A DNA stretch of 64,000 nucleotides from Anisodus tanguticus (Eukaryota > Streptophyta > Magnoliopsida > Solanales > Solanaceae). The notes beneath the pieces were generated by a model that worked only from the letters and a program-made list of their open reading frames with translations, was not told where the DNA came from and ran no database searches. Within the stretch, counting starts at the first letter, position 1. Each line of letters begins with the position of its first letter. Both the position numbers and the translations under genes were made by a program. Positions 10,936 to 21,779 of the stretch are shown one piece after another. The stretch lies in NCBI GenBank assembly GCA_034509755.1, contig CM067561.1, positions 3,414,646-3,478,645 of the forward strand, read 5' to 3'.

Positions 10936-11443
10936 GATTAAGTAATTAACGAAGAAAATTTGTGTGGAGATAATTTATTATTAATTAGCTACTTGACTTT
11001 GCTATCGGTAAATTAGACGTCGAATTAAATGCAAAAATTGAGACATGCAATGCCCAATGTCAATTGGTCAATAGTAATTTTGTGTTGGTTTGCAATGAAG
11101 AAGAGGTCAAGATTGATTTTGACCTCTTCACTGACTAAAGAGACTAATTAGTGAATAAAAGAGCCAAAATTGAGTCTAAAGGTCATAACAAGAATCATTA
11201 CTTTAATCATTTTTAACAAATCAAAAATACATATACCAAGGTTTAAATGGTGTTGGTACCAAGCAAGCCACAAATTGGTCAAGGAGCAAAATCACATCCT
11301 AAACCACTTTTACTCCTAACAAAAAACTAAAGAAGTTAGTAACTAAGACAAAAAAAAAATCATACTAATATAAAGATGTCATAGGAAAAACAAATACCAA
11401 AATAAAGTCAATCTATCAAATTATCATATATCATATGATAGAT
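10936..11443. other. no recognisable feature
   Basis: AT-rich intergenic sequence with no frame of note, ending at the tRNA-like sequence. Confidence 0.5.
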
Positions 11444-11517
11444 GTCGTTGTAGTATAGTGGTAAGTATTCCCGCCAGTCACGGGGTGACCCAGGTTCGAT
11501 CCCCGATAACAGCGCCA
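11444..11517 (+). pseudogene. tRNA-Asp (GTC) pseudogene including a CCA end, fused to an LTR
   Basis: The sequence starts GTCGTTGTAGTATAGTGG and runs through the D-arm, anticodon loop CAGTCAC (anticodon GTC), T-arm GGTTCGATC and acceptor 3' strand to G plus CCA at 11514-11517. Against the conserved plant tRNA-Asp it has U33 changed to A, one base lost in the 3' strand of the anticodon stem, and G-to-A/C-to-T changes in the T and acceptor stems, so it cannot be functional. CCA is not encoded in eukaryotic nuclear tRNA genes, so its presence points to a mature tRNA as the source. The LTR of a minus-strand gypsy-like element begins four bases later. Confidence 0.85.
11495..11517 (-). promoter_or_regulatory. 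primer-binding site for tRNA-Asp (minus strand)
   Basis: Read on the minus strand, TGGCGCTGTTATCGGGGA follows the LTR end after the spacer AATT. It matches the tRNA-Asp primer site of Athila/Tat-type gypsy elements (TGGCGCCGTTGCCGGGGA) with three differences. Complementarity continues beyond the usual 12-18 bases to the whole tRNA. Confidence 0.8.
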
Positions 11518-11521
11518 AATT

Positions 11522-13042
11522 TGATATGCTTAAATTACACCTCCGGAAAGGATGTAAAGCGGTCATTAGCAAATATAGAATCCAACGAAAGTTGGGGTCG
11601 AATCCCACAGGGAATACAACGAGAAATGTACAACTTAATTGTAAGCCTCAACTATTAACCTATATTTCAAAGGGAAGGGAATAAATGTTTGTTTGTTTTT
11701 AACTATGATTGTATCGCGAAGTAACAAGTAATTGATTTAAAAACAATTCAACAACACAGTATCAAGTAATTGAGTTTTAAATATCAAATTGAGATGATAA
11801 GGGTTGTGATTCCTTCAGGGTAAGTATGCAACTAGGCTATTTTTCAATTCAAATAGGAAACATTCATGTTCTAAATCATGGGCTAAATGGGTTATCAAAA
11901 GGTTTTCCAACCCAATTGATAAATTTCATCGAATGATTTTTCAAGCCGTAAGATGTGCAATTAAGAACACCCAATTGAATTTCAAGTTAACTAGGCTATT
12001 CCTAACACTAGCAATTAGATGGAGGTTAAAGCCCCAAATCCTTGCCAATAAGTATTTTCCTAGTCTTTACCTACTTTTCTAAGCTAGATATATAATTTAA
12101 GCATTATTAGTGTTGGCCACCATTAATACACATTACAAAGTAAAGAATTATTAGAGAACAACCAAGTAACCCAATGAATTGATTTCAAATCCAATTACAT
12201 GCTAAACATCTTTGACCCCACAACCCTAGCTAAGAATTTAGCTACTCATAATCAATGTTAAGTAAACAAAAACGTAATTGAATGAAAAGAAATCATATCC
12301 TTATAATGATTAATAAAGATGAAGACAAAAGAATATATTGAAAGAGACAATCCAAAAGCTTCTTGTCCAATGCAAAAGGTAAAAATATGCTCAGAGAATT
12401 AGAATATTGAGCTCTGAAATCTATGTCAAGTATTTATAAGGAAGGGACAAAAAATACAAAATAGTAGCTGACGGGTCGCTATGCGCCGACCAGAATGCGG
12501 TAGCATTAGGCGTTTGCGGTCGCATTCTGGGGGCATTCTCATGCCCAATTTTCTCCCTGCTCGGTATGCGGTGCAATATTCTTCGGAATGAGGCGGCATA
12601 CTTCAGGAGTCACCGCATTTTCTTCGTTTTGTCCTTCTTCATTGTTTTGTCTGAGCTTTGGGTATGCGATCGCATATCTAGTATGCAGTGCCGCATTTGC
12701 GTTGCACTCTGTCTTCTTCGTTCACTGGTTGATTTTCTCGAAAGTATGCGACCGCATATGAGAAATTGCGGTGTCGTATACTCATTGCATACAACTTGAT
12801 TTTATCAACTTTACTGCTCAGAGTTCGCGGTCAGCGACCGCATACAGGGTTTGCGATGCAACAACTCTATCGTATTCACATGCTTTTCTGGACCTTTTCT
12901 ACTATTCTTTTCCCTTTTATTCCTTAAGCTTCAAATATCTGAAACACACGAAAACACTATAAATAAAGAGAAAACTAGATTAGAAGACATCTAAATTATA
13001 AAGAGTGAATACTAATAATCCTAAAACTCACTAGTTATCACA
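11522..13042 (-). repeat. LTR of an Athila/Tat-like gypsy element (minus strand)
   Basis: On the minus strand the unit begins TGTGATAACTAG (13042) and ends GCATATCA (11522), 1521 bp with TG...CA termini. A TATA-type CCTTATAAATAC sits at about 12430-12441 and the TTCCCTGTGGGATTCGACC block typical of the U5 end of these LTRs lies near 11600-11620. The middle holds GC-rich near-palindromic TGCGGTCGCAT motifs (12490-12860). No gag or pol is attached on either side and no 5-bp duplication flanks it. Confidence 0.8.
12424..12441 (-). promoter_or_regulatory. probable TATA box of the LTR
   Basis: CCTTATAAATACTTG on the minus strand is placed about 0.9 kb before the LTR end, consistent with the U3/R boundary. 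No other promoter element is clear. Confidence 0.5.
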
Positions 13043-13079
13043 GGGCACCCCTTTATTGAAAGTAATATATAGAATTGCA

Positions 13080-13175
13080 TTTTATACTTTTGATAACCGG
13101 TCAACTAGTTTAAAGATACGACAAATGACCGGAAGTTGAGATAGGAGGATGAAGATATCAATTGTTCAATATTGT
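13080..13175 (+). repeat. inverted partner of the repeat at 3785-3885
   Basis: Reverse complement of this stretch aligns with 3785-3885 through CTCCTATCTCAACTT and AGTTGACCGGTTATCAAAA. The rest of 13043-13533 has no recognisable feature. Confidence 0.6.
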
Positions 13176-13533
13176 GGGAGATATTTGATTTCTAAAATAA
13201 ACTTGACGGATGATAATGATTTTCACCTTTATATATGACATTTAAGTACGTGAATAATTGAATCTGAAATATAGCTAAGGGTGAAATTTATACATTTAAC
13301 TTTATTTTAAAAATCAAACTCCGTTTGTCAATAGCCCCTCTAACATTAGCAAACTTTTGTTTTTTACTTCCTTATATAATATTTTTCTTAGGCTAATATG
13401 TATAATTACTGGAAGTGAACTTAGGCTAATATGTATAGTCAAAGAAGATGATATTTTAAGTGGCTAACTTATCTATGTAATGGACGCTACACACGCAAAA
13501 TCTTTTTCAAATTTAGAGTGGGAAGTGTCTTAT

Positions 13534-13706
13534 CACTACCAAAAAAATAGAATTAGCTACGAACTTTATCCTAATCTGTCTCTAAATTACTAACAGCTAA
13601 TAATTTTTTTTGATAATCCGTTGCTAATTCGATGCTAAATAGGATTGGAAACACATTTTGTTGTTTAGCCATAGAATTTTTCCGTCTCTAATATTTTATA
13701 GTAGTG
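13534..13706. mobile_element. small MITE with CACTAC-type ends
   Basis: It begins CACTACCAAAAAAATAG and ends with the complement of CACTACTATAAAATATTAG, imperfect terminal inverted repeats over about 20 bp. There is no coding capacity. The target duplication is unclear, so the superfamily (CACTA or other) is uncertain. Confidence 0.6.
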
Positions 13707-13963
13707 AATAGAAAAACTTTATCATGTGTTTAAGTGTTCATCTGAAACATGTCGTAATCAAGTGTCTAAATAAAAGTTAATAGAAAATTTAATGAATTGT
13801 CAATGTATTTTCTTAGATTTTTATTTAAATTCAATAACATTATAAGCAGAAATAATCCTTTTATGAATTTGTTACAAAATCCAACACTTTTTTTTTATGA
13901 TTTGTTATTTTAATAAAACATGTATGAATTTATTTTAGCATGTAAGTAAGTTTTACTTATATA

Positions 13964-13999
<36 letters not shown>

Positions 14000-14366
14000 T
14001 TGAGAAACTCCTACCATCAAAGTTGAATTACCGTTTTGGCCCTGCTATTAATTAAAACGCAATACAACATAAAACATCTAATATAATAAATATTAAATAG
14101 TTATATTATCATTACATTAAGGCTCAATCATGTACATGAGCATTAAGTTATTTTTTTTGCATTGAATGAAATCCTAATTAAAAAGGATGAGTGAATAAGA
14201 ATGTTCCACATTCACTTCCAGGCTCTTCTAATCCCGATCATTTTTATGTTCTTTAAATTTACACATCCTAATAAAGATTAACAAAATAAAAAATTAAATT
14301 AAATTAAAAGAAAGACAACCGAATAAGCTTTTACTAAGACCTTTGGTGTTCCCGGTAAAAATTCTC
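13707..14366. repeat. AT-rich tract with TA microsatellite and Helitron-like 5' sequence
   Basis: A (TA)n run at about 13963-13993 precedes TTAAAATTGAGAAACTCC...AAAGTTGAATTACC (13990-14035). This is one member of a repeat family seen again near 39768, 40914, 43286, 44908 and 45570; in this window its best-defined copy (40913) starts TCTATATATA next to a Helitron 3' end. Confidence 0.5.
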
Positions 14367-14369
14367 TAA

Positions 14370-15430
14370 GGGGGTGTATTGAATTAAAATTTTAAAAAAC
14401 TATTTTGGGATAAATAAGTCCAGTGAATTTTAAAAGATTATTTTGGAATGTAATGACTTAAAAGATTTTTTAAAAGTCCAGTGGATTTCCGTTTGGATTT
14501 TAAAAGATTTGAAAGGACCACATGAATTTTTTTACTTTTCTATTCGGTTCCAACTTCACCTGGGGTTGTGCTAGATCCGTCCCATTGGATTTTTTTCCAC
14601 CGCCGCCGCCGCCACCGATGCCAGCGGTGATGTTAAAGAATGAGAAACCACAGGAAGGTTTATTGAGGGCTGACATTTTAGGGAGCAAAAAAATATCCAT
14701 TTTTTTCCATTTCAATACTACCTTGTTCAAAACTATCAAGATCTTGTCAGCTTTTCTACCAACTTTTCACTTGCACAAATGTTAGAATTTGACAACTTTT
14801 CACTTGCCGAATTTTCAAATTCTTCATCTTCATTGTTTATGAAAATCGAAACGGAAATCCATAACAACAAAAGATTAATATAGAGGAACTGGGTACAATT
14901 GGGTAGAGGAACTATTACAAGAGATGTTAATGGAGAGCAATTGTGTAGAGGAACTAAAATAACTCTCTTCCTTAAGGAAGACCAGGTAATTAGCACCAGT
15001 ATTTCCTGCATGAATGGTTGTACATAACTCCATTAGGCCTAATTGAGAGATGATTGTGAGTATTGTGTTTATAATGTGCCGCTAGAGTACTTGGAAGAAA
15101 GGAGAATCAAGGATCTCGTGAAGAAGCACTCTGAAATCAAAGTCTGATGGGTTTGGGTGTGATTTTTATAGGGTTTGGTATTTATACCTCCCACTAAAAA
15201 GTCACACAAAATCCTGATTGTTTAGCAAGTTTTTAAATACCAAAAGACTTTTTGTTACTGGTTTAAAATCCTGATTGAATACCACTAGATTTGGACACCC
15301 TATTTAAAAAATCATAATAATTTTGATTAAATAACACAAGACTTATTTAGATTATTTAAAAATCTTAATTGAATACCACAAGACTTATATATCCCAAAAA
15401 AGTCTTTTAAAATCCTAAATGAATACCCCC
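14370..15430. mobile_element. PIF/Harbinger-like long-TIR element with TAA target duplication
   Basis: The ends are GGGGGTGTATTGAATTA on the left and the complement of GGGGGTATTCATTTAGG on the right, extending as degenerate inverted repeats rich in AAAATCCTRATTGAATACC units. The trinucleotide TAA flanks both sides (14367-14369 and 15431-15433), as expected for Harbinger insertions. The 1061-bp body contains a less AT-rich island (14570-14680) with a (GCC)n run and no transposase. Confidence 0.7.
14500..14739 (-). other. open frame with poly-Gly run inside the Harbinger-like element
   Basis: The minus-strand frame reads through SALNKPSCGFSFFN, a seven-glycine run and a basic tail. Base composition differs from the AT-rich flanks of the element, so this may be a captured host fragment. 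I do not recognise a protein family and a coding role is unproven; the plus-strand frame over the same bases is the alternative. Confidence 0.25.
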
Positions 15431-15540
15431 TAAGATTAAGGAAATGATATGAGCTGTCCGTTTTCCCCACTTTCTGCTTCTTTTAACTCCATCAGGTTGT
15501 GGTATTTTTAATGATTATTTTCTGCTTCCGTTCCCTTCCG
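15431..15540. other. left host flank of the Tat element
   Basis: Short stretch between the Harbinger-like element and the Tat LTR. The continuation of this flank is at 38591. Confidence 0.5.
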
Positions 15541-15548
15541 AAATGTCG
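15541..15548. repeat. left target duplication of the Tat element
   Basis: AAATGTCG, identical to 38583-38590. Gypsy elements normally duplicate 5 bp, so TGTCG is the likely core and the extra AAA may be chance or LTR-terminal sequence. Confidence 0.7.
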
Positions 15549-15552
15549 CCGT

Positions 15553-16226
15553 CTATCGGCTAACGAAATCGGATGACAAATTGATTCCTTAACTAAGCGA
15601 TTTCGGCTGGAAGCGGAACTCTAACTTCCAGTAATGGGTTCCCCAACTACTCCGGAAAGCGTTAGGATGCTGATTGAGTAAACTAAGTAGTAAGAAACAT
15701 AAATACAGCTAGAGTGCAAAAAAGGCGATAAAGACAAAATGAAGATATGTAAAATTAGTTGTTTGATTGATTGGTCCTCTGTATTCTGTACAAATGATCC
15801 TATATTTATAGTACAAGAAAAATAAAATGTGATCCCTCTATGTTAGCCATTAAATTACCCACTAAATCCACTAGCCAACTATGAGGAGGTGGTGCCGATT
15901 TTTACTCCTTTTTTCCTCTTGCACGATTAATGACACTTCCTTCTAGCTATTGCTGGTTGTTACCGTTTCTTGGGGTCTAGAAGATTCTTTGACTTTGTCT
16001 TCGAGGTGTCCAAATATGTATGAGTTTAAGTCGTTTCTCAGAATTATGACTCGACAAGGCTACCGTAATAGCCGATGAAGCTTTTCTACCCGAGGGCTGG
16101 GACTAATAGATTCAACTACGAGTCAGTTCAGTTATCGATTTAGAATTCTGTTGCTTCCTCATTTTGAGGTTTCCACCTTCGGCTGTCACTTATTCGACTA
16201 AACACTTAAAAGTATTTTTGAGTGTT
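15553..16226 (-). repeat. 3' LTR of the Tat element
   Basis: 674 bp core matching 37903-38579. Minus-strand TATA sequence CTATAAATATAGGATC lies near 15800-15812. Exact termini are uncertain because TG/CA ends are not clean in either copy. It is the downstream LTR for the gag-pol strand. Confidence 0.9.
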
Positions 16227-16479
16227 TGCAATTTCCCCTACATTAACTCGAGTGCGGCTATTGAGTTGATGTATTAAAAAATAGCCGTCGTTTCGTGTGG
16301 CAGTCGTGAGTGTCATTTCAATCACTTTTGACTTAAATGTATGCAATGGTGTTTTTTCTCTGAAAAGTTTCTTCCTTTCAACCGAGGCGTCTCGGCTTCC
16401 ACAACTGAATTCCGATGTATTTCAGCCGCACGTTTGAAAGAAGGTAGTCCTAATACGTGCCAGCCACATCTCCAAAAGA

Positions 16480-16592
16480 AAAAAATGATATATTTAAGGA
16501 GAGACACTCCCTAGAGGTTTCAAACTTAATCTTCAGCCATTCCCAAATTCCTTTCCTTCTCTAAAGAAACCCTATTTCTTTAATCAGAAAAC
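16480..16592 (+). promoter_or_regulatory. probable promoter and 5' leader of the antisense gene
   Basis: GATATATTTAAGG at 16487-16499 is a TATA-type site about 100 bp ahead of the start codon at 16593. It is followed by a pyrimidine-rich leader (CCTTTCCTTCTCT). This layout would drive transcription on the plus strand, opposite to the retrotransposon genes. Confidence 0.45.
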
Positions 16593-18186
16593 CATGTCTT
16601 CATCTTCCTCTCCATCTCAGGGATCAGATGACGCCAATTTGGATGCTGATGACCTAAACCCTACATTTGCCTTCATCGATGAACAACTGGTTCTTGCTCC
16701 CTACGGTACATCGGAATAGGGCGACCTCCTTCTTTCTCGGTATCTTAGCCCGACAAACTATGACCTTTCTATTACTTGCAATTGGTTCACCGGTGTCCGA
16801 CTAGCCTGCGTAACTGGCCGTCCAAGATTACCAATTACTTTGATTGGTTGGAACGAGTGAAGTCGGCCAAAGAGGCCAAATGGAGACACATGAGTCTCTA
16901 TGACGCCATTGCGTTGTCGGAGTTTGACCTTTCTTGTAACATTGGTCTCATATACGCTTTCCTCGATTACTGGTCGACCACTGCCAACGCCTTTATTTTC
17001 CCCTGGGGAATGGTGACCCCCACAGTGCTCGTCGTGACGGCGATTCTTGGCCTTCCGATACTGGGAGTCGAAGCGCTTGTCTTAAGCGACATAGGTGTTG
17101 TCGACTTGGGCATCGAGGTTTCAAAGACTTCTTCCGGCTATGGCCACTTCATGACCAATAACAACCAAATATCGCCTCTTCCAGTCGATGATGCCGAGCA
17201 TCATGCTTTCCTATTTTTTTGGTTCAGCCGATATTTTGTCTGCACATGATCTTGTGCAGTCGTGAATGAGCTGGAAATTTATGCGGCGTTAGCTGTTTCG
17301 GGGGAAGATGTCAGTTGTGCATCTCTCTTCCTGACTTATCTTTATATGGCTCTTGGCGATGCCCAGGCAAGGTTAAGGGACTCCAAAAATCTGGATACCT
17401 TAGCCGGTCCCTTATGGTTCCTTCATCTATGGATCACCCAATATTTTTCGGAGTTTATTCCTGATGATTTTGATGACTGTCGTTTTCCATTAAACCCATC
17501 AGTGCTAGCCGATACTCTTCGAAAAACACTCTTCGTGCCCCAGTACACTTTCACTGCAGTCTCCACCCTGCATGGTCTATCTCGATATCATTATAGAGAT
17601 TGGCAACCGGTCCTGGAAAGATAGGCCACCCCCGATTGGGTCCGTCAAGTAGCCGATGATAACCTTACCTTCTCTCAGAGGAGAACTATGGACCTCACAT
17701 GGGGGCGTATTCTTACGGCTAGGGATCTATTGGGTGGATTGAAGCCCACCTCTAGGAACAATAAGTTGACCACGGAGCCCTATCGGCCATAATTTGTGGC
17801 AAGGTAATTCAGTCTCACTCAGCACGTATCATGGCCTCACCGCAGTATTATTTGTTCAACCCAATGCTGCATTCTTGTTACAAAACATGCAAGGAAAGTA
17901 GCCGATCACAATCTTGATAGGCTCGCCCTATTTGACTGGCAGTCATTTCCCCCGAGGGCAAATACTACTGTTGCTTTTGAGGATTGGTGTAACACGACTA
18001 AGGAGAAATTCTTCCAGTCTCCTCTAGATGTCTACAATGATCGGTTGGTCCTGTCCAAGAAAAAGAAGACCCAAGAAACCTCTAAACCGTAGACAAAAGA
18101 GGTCCCTCTGAAAGCTGCTCCCCTTAAATCGGCTAGACCTACTACCTCAACGTCTTCCATCAGGTTGCGACAGACGAAGAGAAAAG

Positions 18187-18280
18187 GTAAGTTCCTTTCT
18201 ACATATGTGTTGGCCAGATTATTCTTGTAAATTGTCAGCTAACATCTCTTATGAGTCTTTCTGCAACTCAATCCCCCCAG
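18187..18280 (+). other. intron 1 of the antisense gene
   Basis: GTAAGT donor at 18187 and CCCCCCAG acceptor at 18280. Removal keeps the reading frame open on both sides (phase 1), which supports a real intron. Confidence 0.7.
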
Positions 18281-18447
18281 CGTTTGTCGATCTGGAGAGC
18301 ACTTATAATAACGAATCCCCGTCACCTAGGAAATCTGTTCCTAAGCAACCCAGGCGAAGCGGAGGGGTTGTCATCCGAGATCGTAGTGAGGAAGAATCCC
18401 ACAGAACCAGAGTTCCTGTTTCTGCTGAGGAAGAGGAGGAAATTGAG

Positions 18448-18522
18448 GTATATCACTTGTCTGGCTTAAATACTTTCGCATCGGCTATCTTTCAATATTT
18501 ATGTTTCCTGTTTGCCCTTCAG
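18448..18522 (+). other. intron 2 of the antisense gene
   Basis: GTATAT donor and TTTGCCCTTCAG acceptor, 75 nt, phase 0. It also reads through without a stop, so retention is possible. Confidence 0.55.
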
Positions 18523-19965
18523 GCACCACAACTAAAAAGACATAGACGGCCGCAGAAAGCGTTCAATGCCCCTCTTTATATTGGAGGGTCGTCCTCTTCA
18601 TCTCATGCTTCCACGCATCCACATGATCCATTATCGGCTGTCCTTAAGACCAAGATTTCTCCTGTCAAGGGAGCCGAAGATTTTTACGCTGATGCAGCCG
18701 TAGAGGTATACCCTTTCTCTTATGCTTGGTCCTTCGTTGTTTCCAAACCCTTACCTCTATTCTGAACCTGTCATTTCTGTACATGAGACGGCTGGAGATA
18801 ATCCCTCGACTGAAACCAACCCAATTGATGACTCAGAGGCGCCAGCCTATATCATCCCTGAAGACGTGCTTCTGCAATATTTTGGCTCAGTCGTTATTGC
18901 ACCTTCACCATCTTCGTCTGTTGGCATCCATCGAGAGCGAGTTGAGGAATCTCTTACCAGGGGAATCCCGACCAGTAAAGAAGAGTTCCATGCTTTGAGG
19001 GCTTCTCTTTTCTGATTGTCAAAAGAAGCAAAGGATTCCCCAGTTTTGGAAACCGCCTATAATGACATGGCTTTGGCTCTAAATGACTTATTTTCTTTAC
19101 ACAAAATGGCCAAAGATAGCCGTGATGAGTCAATCGCTGCTCTGCAACACTTGGGGTCGCTTCGGCAAGAGAAAAACCACATTCAGACTTTTTTCAATGA
19201 GGTAAATGCAGAAAGGCAGCAGAATGTCAATTGAAGGATTGACTTGCAAGAGCAGTTGTCAAAACTGCGAGTCGATTTGGAGAGGATCCAGGCGGAGATA
19301 AAGGCTATTACTCCGGTTATAGGTGTCTTGGAATCGACTATTAAGGCCCAAGATTACTCCCGCTCTTCTTTGTTTCGGTAGGGCATTCATTTGGATAACA
19401 AGATCTGGGAACTTGGTAACCAACAAGTGGTTTGGGAATTGGATTAGAAGGCGGGCAGTGAACAACTGGCCTAACTGGAGAATGAGTGGACTGCGTGGAA
19501 AAATAGACTTGCTCAAGCAACGCCAACACTCCCTGCCACATTTTTTGAAGTGGTACCCGAGGGAACTTATTATTCGGTTATGACTATTCCTTTGCAAGTT
19601 GATCCCGTGGATCAGTTCTTAACCGACATCCTCATGGACGTGCAATCTGAAACCATCACTACTTCTGTTACTCAAGAGGTATTGTCAGAAGCCGAACAGC
19701 AGCCAGAGGACACTAGCGGCCGACACTCAAGATTTTACCAAGACCCCATCAGTTGTAGTGGCTCAGCCTTTGTTGAATGCAGAAAGGGGAGTCCCAGAAG
19801 TAGAAGCGGATGAGGTAGTAGCCGTTGGTGCGGCTGAGGATGAGAAAGAGACTGTGGGTACCCAAGACGACCAAGCAGCAGTAGATTAGACTAATCCTGA
19901 GACCTCTATAACTGATGAGGTAGCGCAACCTCTAACTGCTGAAACGCCAACCAACTTGGCTTCCT

Positions 19966-20026
19966 AGTTTTATTGACCCTAAATCGAAGGTCTGTTTTTG
20001 TGACCAGGTAGCCGGTCTGTGGCTGT
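19966..20026 (-). other. Tat internal sequence left of the foreign LTR
   Basis: Short spacer between the end of the antisense gene and the foreign LTR. GCTGT (20022-20026) resembles GTTGT at 30530-30534 and may be the target duplication of that LTR with one change. CTAAATCGAAGG at 19979 recurs as CCAAATCGAAGG at 30551. Confidence 0.5.
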
Positions 20027-20299
20027 TGTTATCGCACCCATTTTTTACCGCGGCTCGCGACGTGATTGGTCGATTCCCTCTGGATTGGATAAAATTGCTT
20101 GCTTTGTTGAGGAGTCGCCATCTAATTATTCTAAGGTGAATTAGGGCACCTAAGTGTTAACTAAATGCTGTAATGTGAACTCCGATTACTGGTCTGCGAA
20201 ATTATGGAATTCTAGGTAAGGGTTCTTTATTATTCTAAAGGGAAGGGGTTAGGCACCCTTTAAGATCCGCTAACTTGAGGTTATCCGGTCAAACTCAGG

Positions 20300-20960
20300 T
20301 TTAATTATTGTACTAATAAAATGCATGTTAAAAAATATAAAGTTAAAATGATGTTGCAAGTATTTAGTAAAAGGATGCATTTTGTACAAGTAAGCATTTG
20401 TATGACATTGTTTATAAATATATATAAAGTGATTTTTGTAAGAAGAAAAACAACTTATGTGTAATGCAAAGAAAATGATATTTTGGAAGTCATTTAAATA
20501 ATGAATCGGATAAAAATGAGACTCTATTTTGTATGATTAATAGTGTGAGTAAAAGGTGGCCAATAGTTTTGAAAATTCAGAACAGTTCAAAATAAGCTAG
20601 CGTTTTGAAGGTATGGACGACGAACCTAAAATAAATAATGTTTTAAAAATATGGGTGACAGGCCTAAAATAGATAAACTAGCGGTTTCTGATTTTTAATC
20701 TACTCTTTCTAGATTATTAATTCTAAGTCTACCTATTCTAAACATTTCAATAATTACACAAGTACAATAAATAATATTACAATACAGAATAAAATAAAGC
20801 TGAATTAAAGAAAATAAAACAACAATAAAATAGATCATCTCCGAGGGGTATCTTGTCTTCTTTAACTTTCATAAATATGCCTTGCGAGCTGTCAAGAACA
20901 AACAGTTAGAAACAGTTGAATATAAATAACTTCGGATTCGTATCCAAAACAGTAATGTTT
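20300..20960. other. AT-rich interior of the foreign LTR
   Basis: No frame or RNA gene seen; AT-rich LTR sequence only. Confidence 0.5.
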
Positions 20961-21492
20961 TGATTACAGAGGGCTCAAACTTAAATTTTGAAAAAATCAT
21001 TCCAATCACGTCGTGGTTGCGAACATATGACTCGTTGGTCATTTTAGTTGCCTTGCCTACCGAACATGTTGGTCTCTCGGATGAAAAAAGATTTAAGTTT
21101 CATCCTTGCCCAGAAATTTTATTTCCGTCTTTCCAACCGTGGAGGCCTATAAAATCGACGGATATTTTTTCATCGGCCAGTGTAGTATCATGTTAAAATC
21201 AGCAAAATAATACCAAAATAGTAGAAAACCGAAACCGACAACCATTTTCCGAAGAGACACGGCCTCAAATTCAATTTCATTGGCCAAAGTATAGTATTTG
21301 TTCAAATATGTAAAATAACAAAATAGCCGCGTAATGTATATTCAAATACCAAAATAAACCAACAGTCCGCGATTAAAACATCCAACCCGAATTCTGAATT
21401 TTTTGAACTGAAACAGAATTCAAATCTGCTTCTGAAAAATCCAATCCGAGACGGAACAGTGGCCCGACCCGGAATCGAACTTTTTTTTTTGA

Positions 21493-21779
21493 ATTTTCAG
21501 ATAACCAACAACAAAATATTGAACACAAAAATCTAGAAATTTTATCCAACCCGGGCTGACCCGACCCGAATCAGAAGTCCTGACCCGAATCAATTTTCTC
21601 AGATTTTCAGATAACCAACAATAAAATATTGAACACAAAAATCTAATTTTACCCAACCCGGGCTGACCCGACTCGACCCGAATCAGAAGTCCCGACCCGA
21701 ATAAGTTTTTCTCAGATTTTCAGATAACCAACAACAAAATATTAAACACAAAAATTTGGAAATTTTATCCGACCTGGTT
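21493..21779. repeat. tandem repeat in the LTR, unit about 115 bp
   Basis: Three successive units each contain CAGATAACCAACAACAAAAT, an ACACAAAAATCT block and a run of GACCCGACCCGAATC-type motifs. Units differ by small substitutions and indels. Confidence 0.85.

Larger units (their letters stand above)
16593..19965 (+). pseudogene. antisense additional gene of the Tat element, plant mobile domain protein, spliced, decayed
   Basis: It starts MSSSSSSPSQGSDD at 16593. Residues encoded at 16776-17624 form a plant mobile domain, with the YAFLDYWSTTANAF and GMVTPT..ILGLPI..G blocks and a downstream LFLTYLYMAL helix. After 18100 come basic and acidic low-complexity segments, then a long coiled coil (19016-19380). 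Two GT-AG introns fit the frame: 18187-18280 joins RQTKRK to AFVDLE, and 18448-18522 joins EEEIE to APQLK. Lesions: TAG at 16717, a frame change before 16776, breaks near 17245 and 17622 and several more downstream. Tat elements are known to carry such genes on either strand; their role is not established. Whether it is expressed here is unknown. Confidence 0.8.

Noticed and set aside
11444..11517. Functional tRNA-Asp gene
   Set aside because: Position 33 is A instead of U, one base of the anticodon stem is missing and two arms have mismatches; it also carries CCA and abuts an LTR.
14522..14785. Plus-strand proline-run protein gene
   Set aside because: It is inside a Harbinger-like element and overlaps a minus-strand glycine-run frame; neither strand has a recognised family.
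21493..21779. CRISPR-like array
   Set aside because: Units are ~115-bp near-identical tandem repeats without unique spacers, inside a plant LTR.
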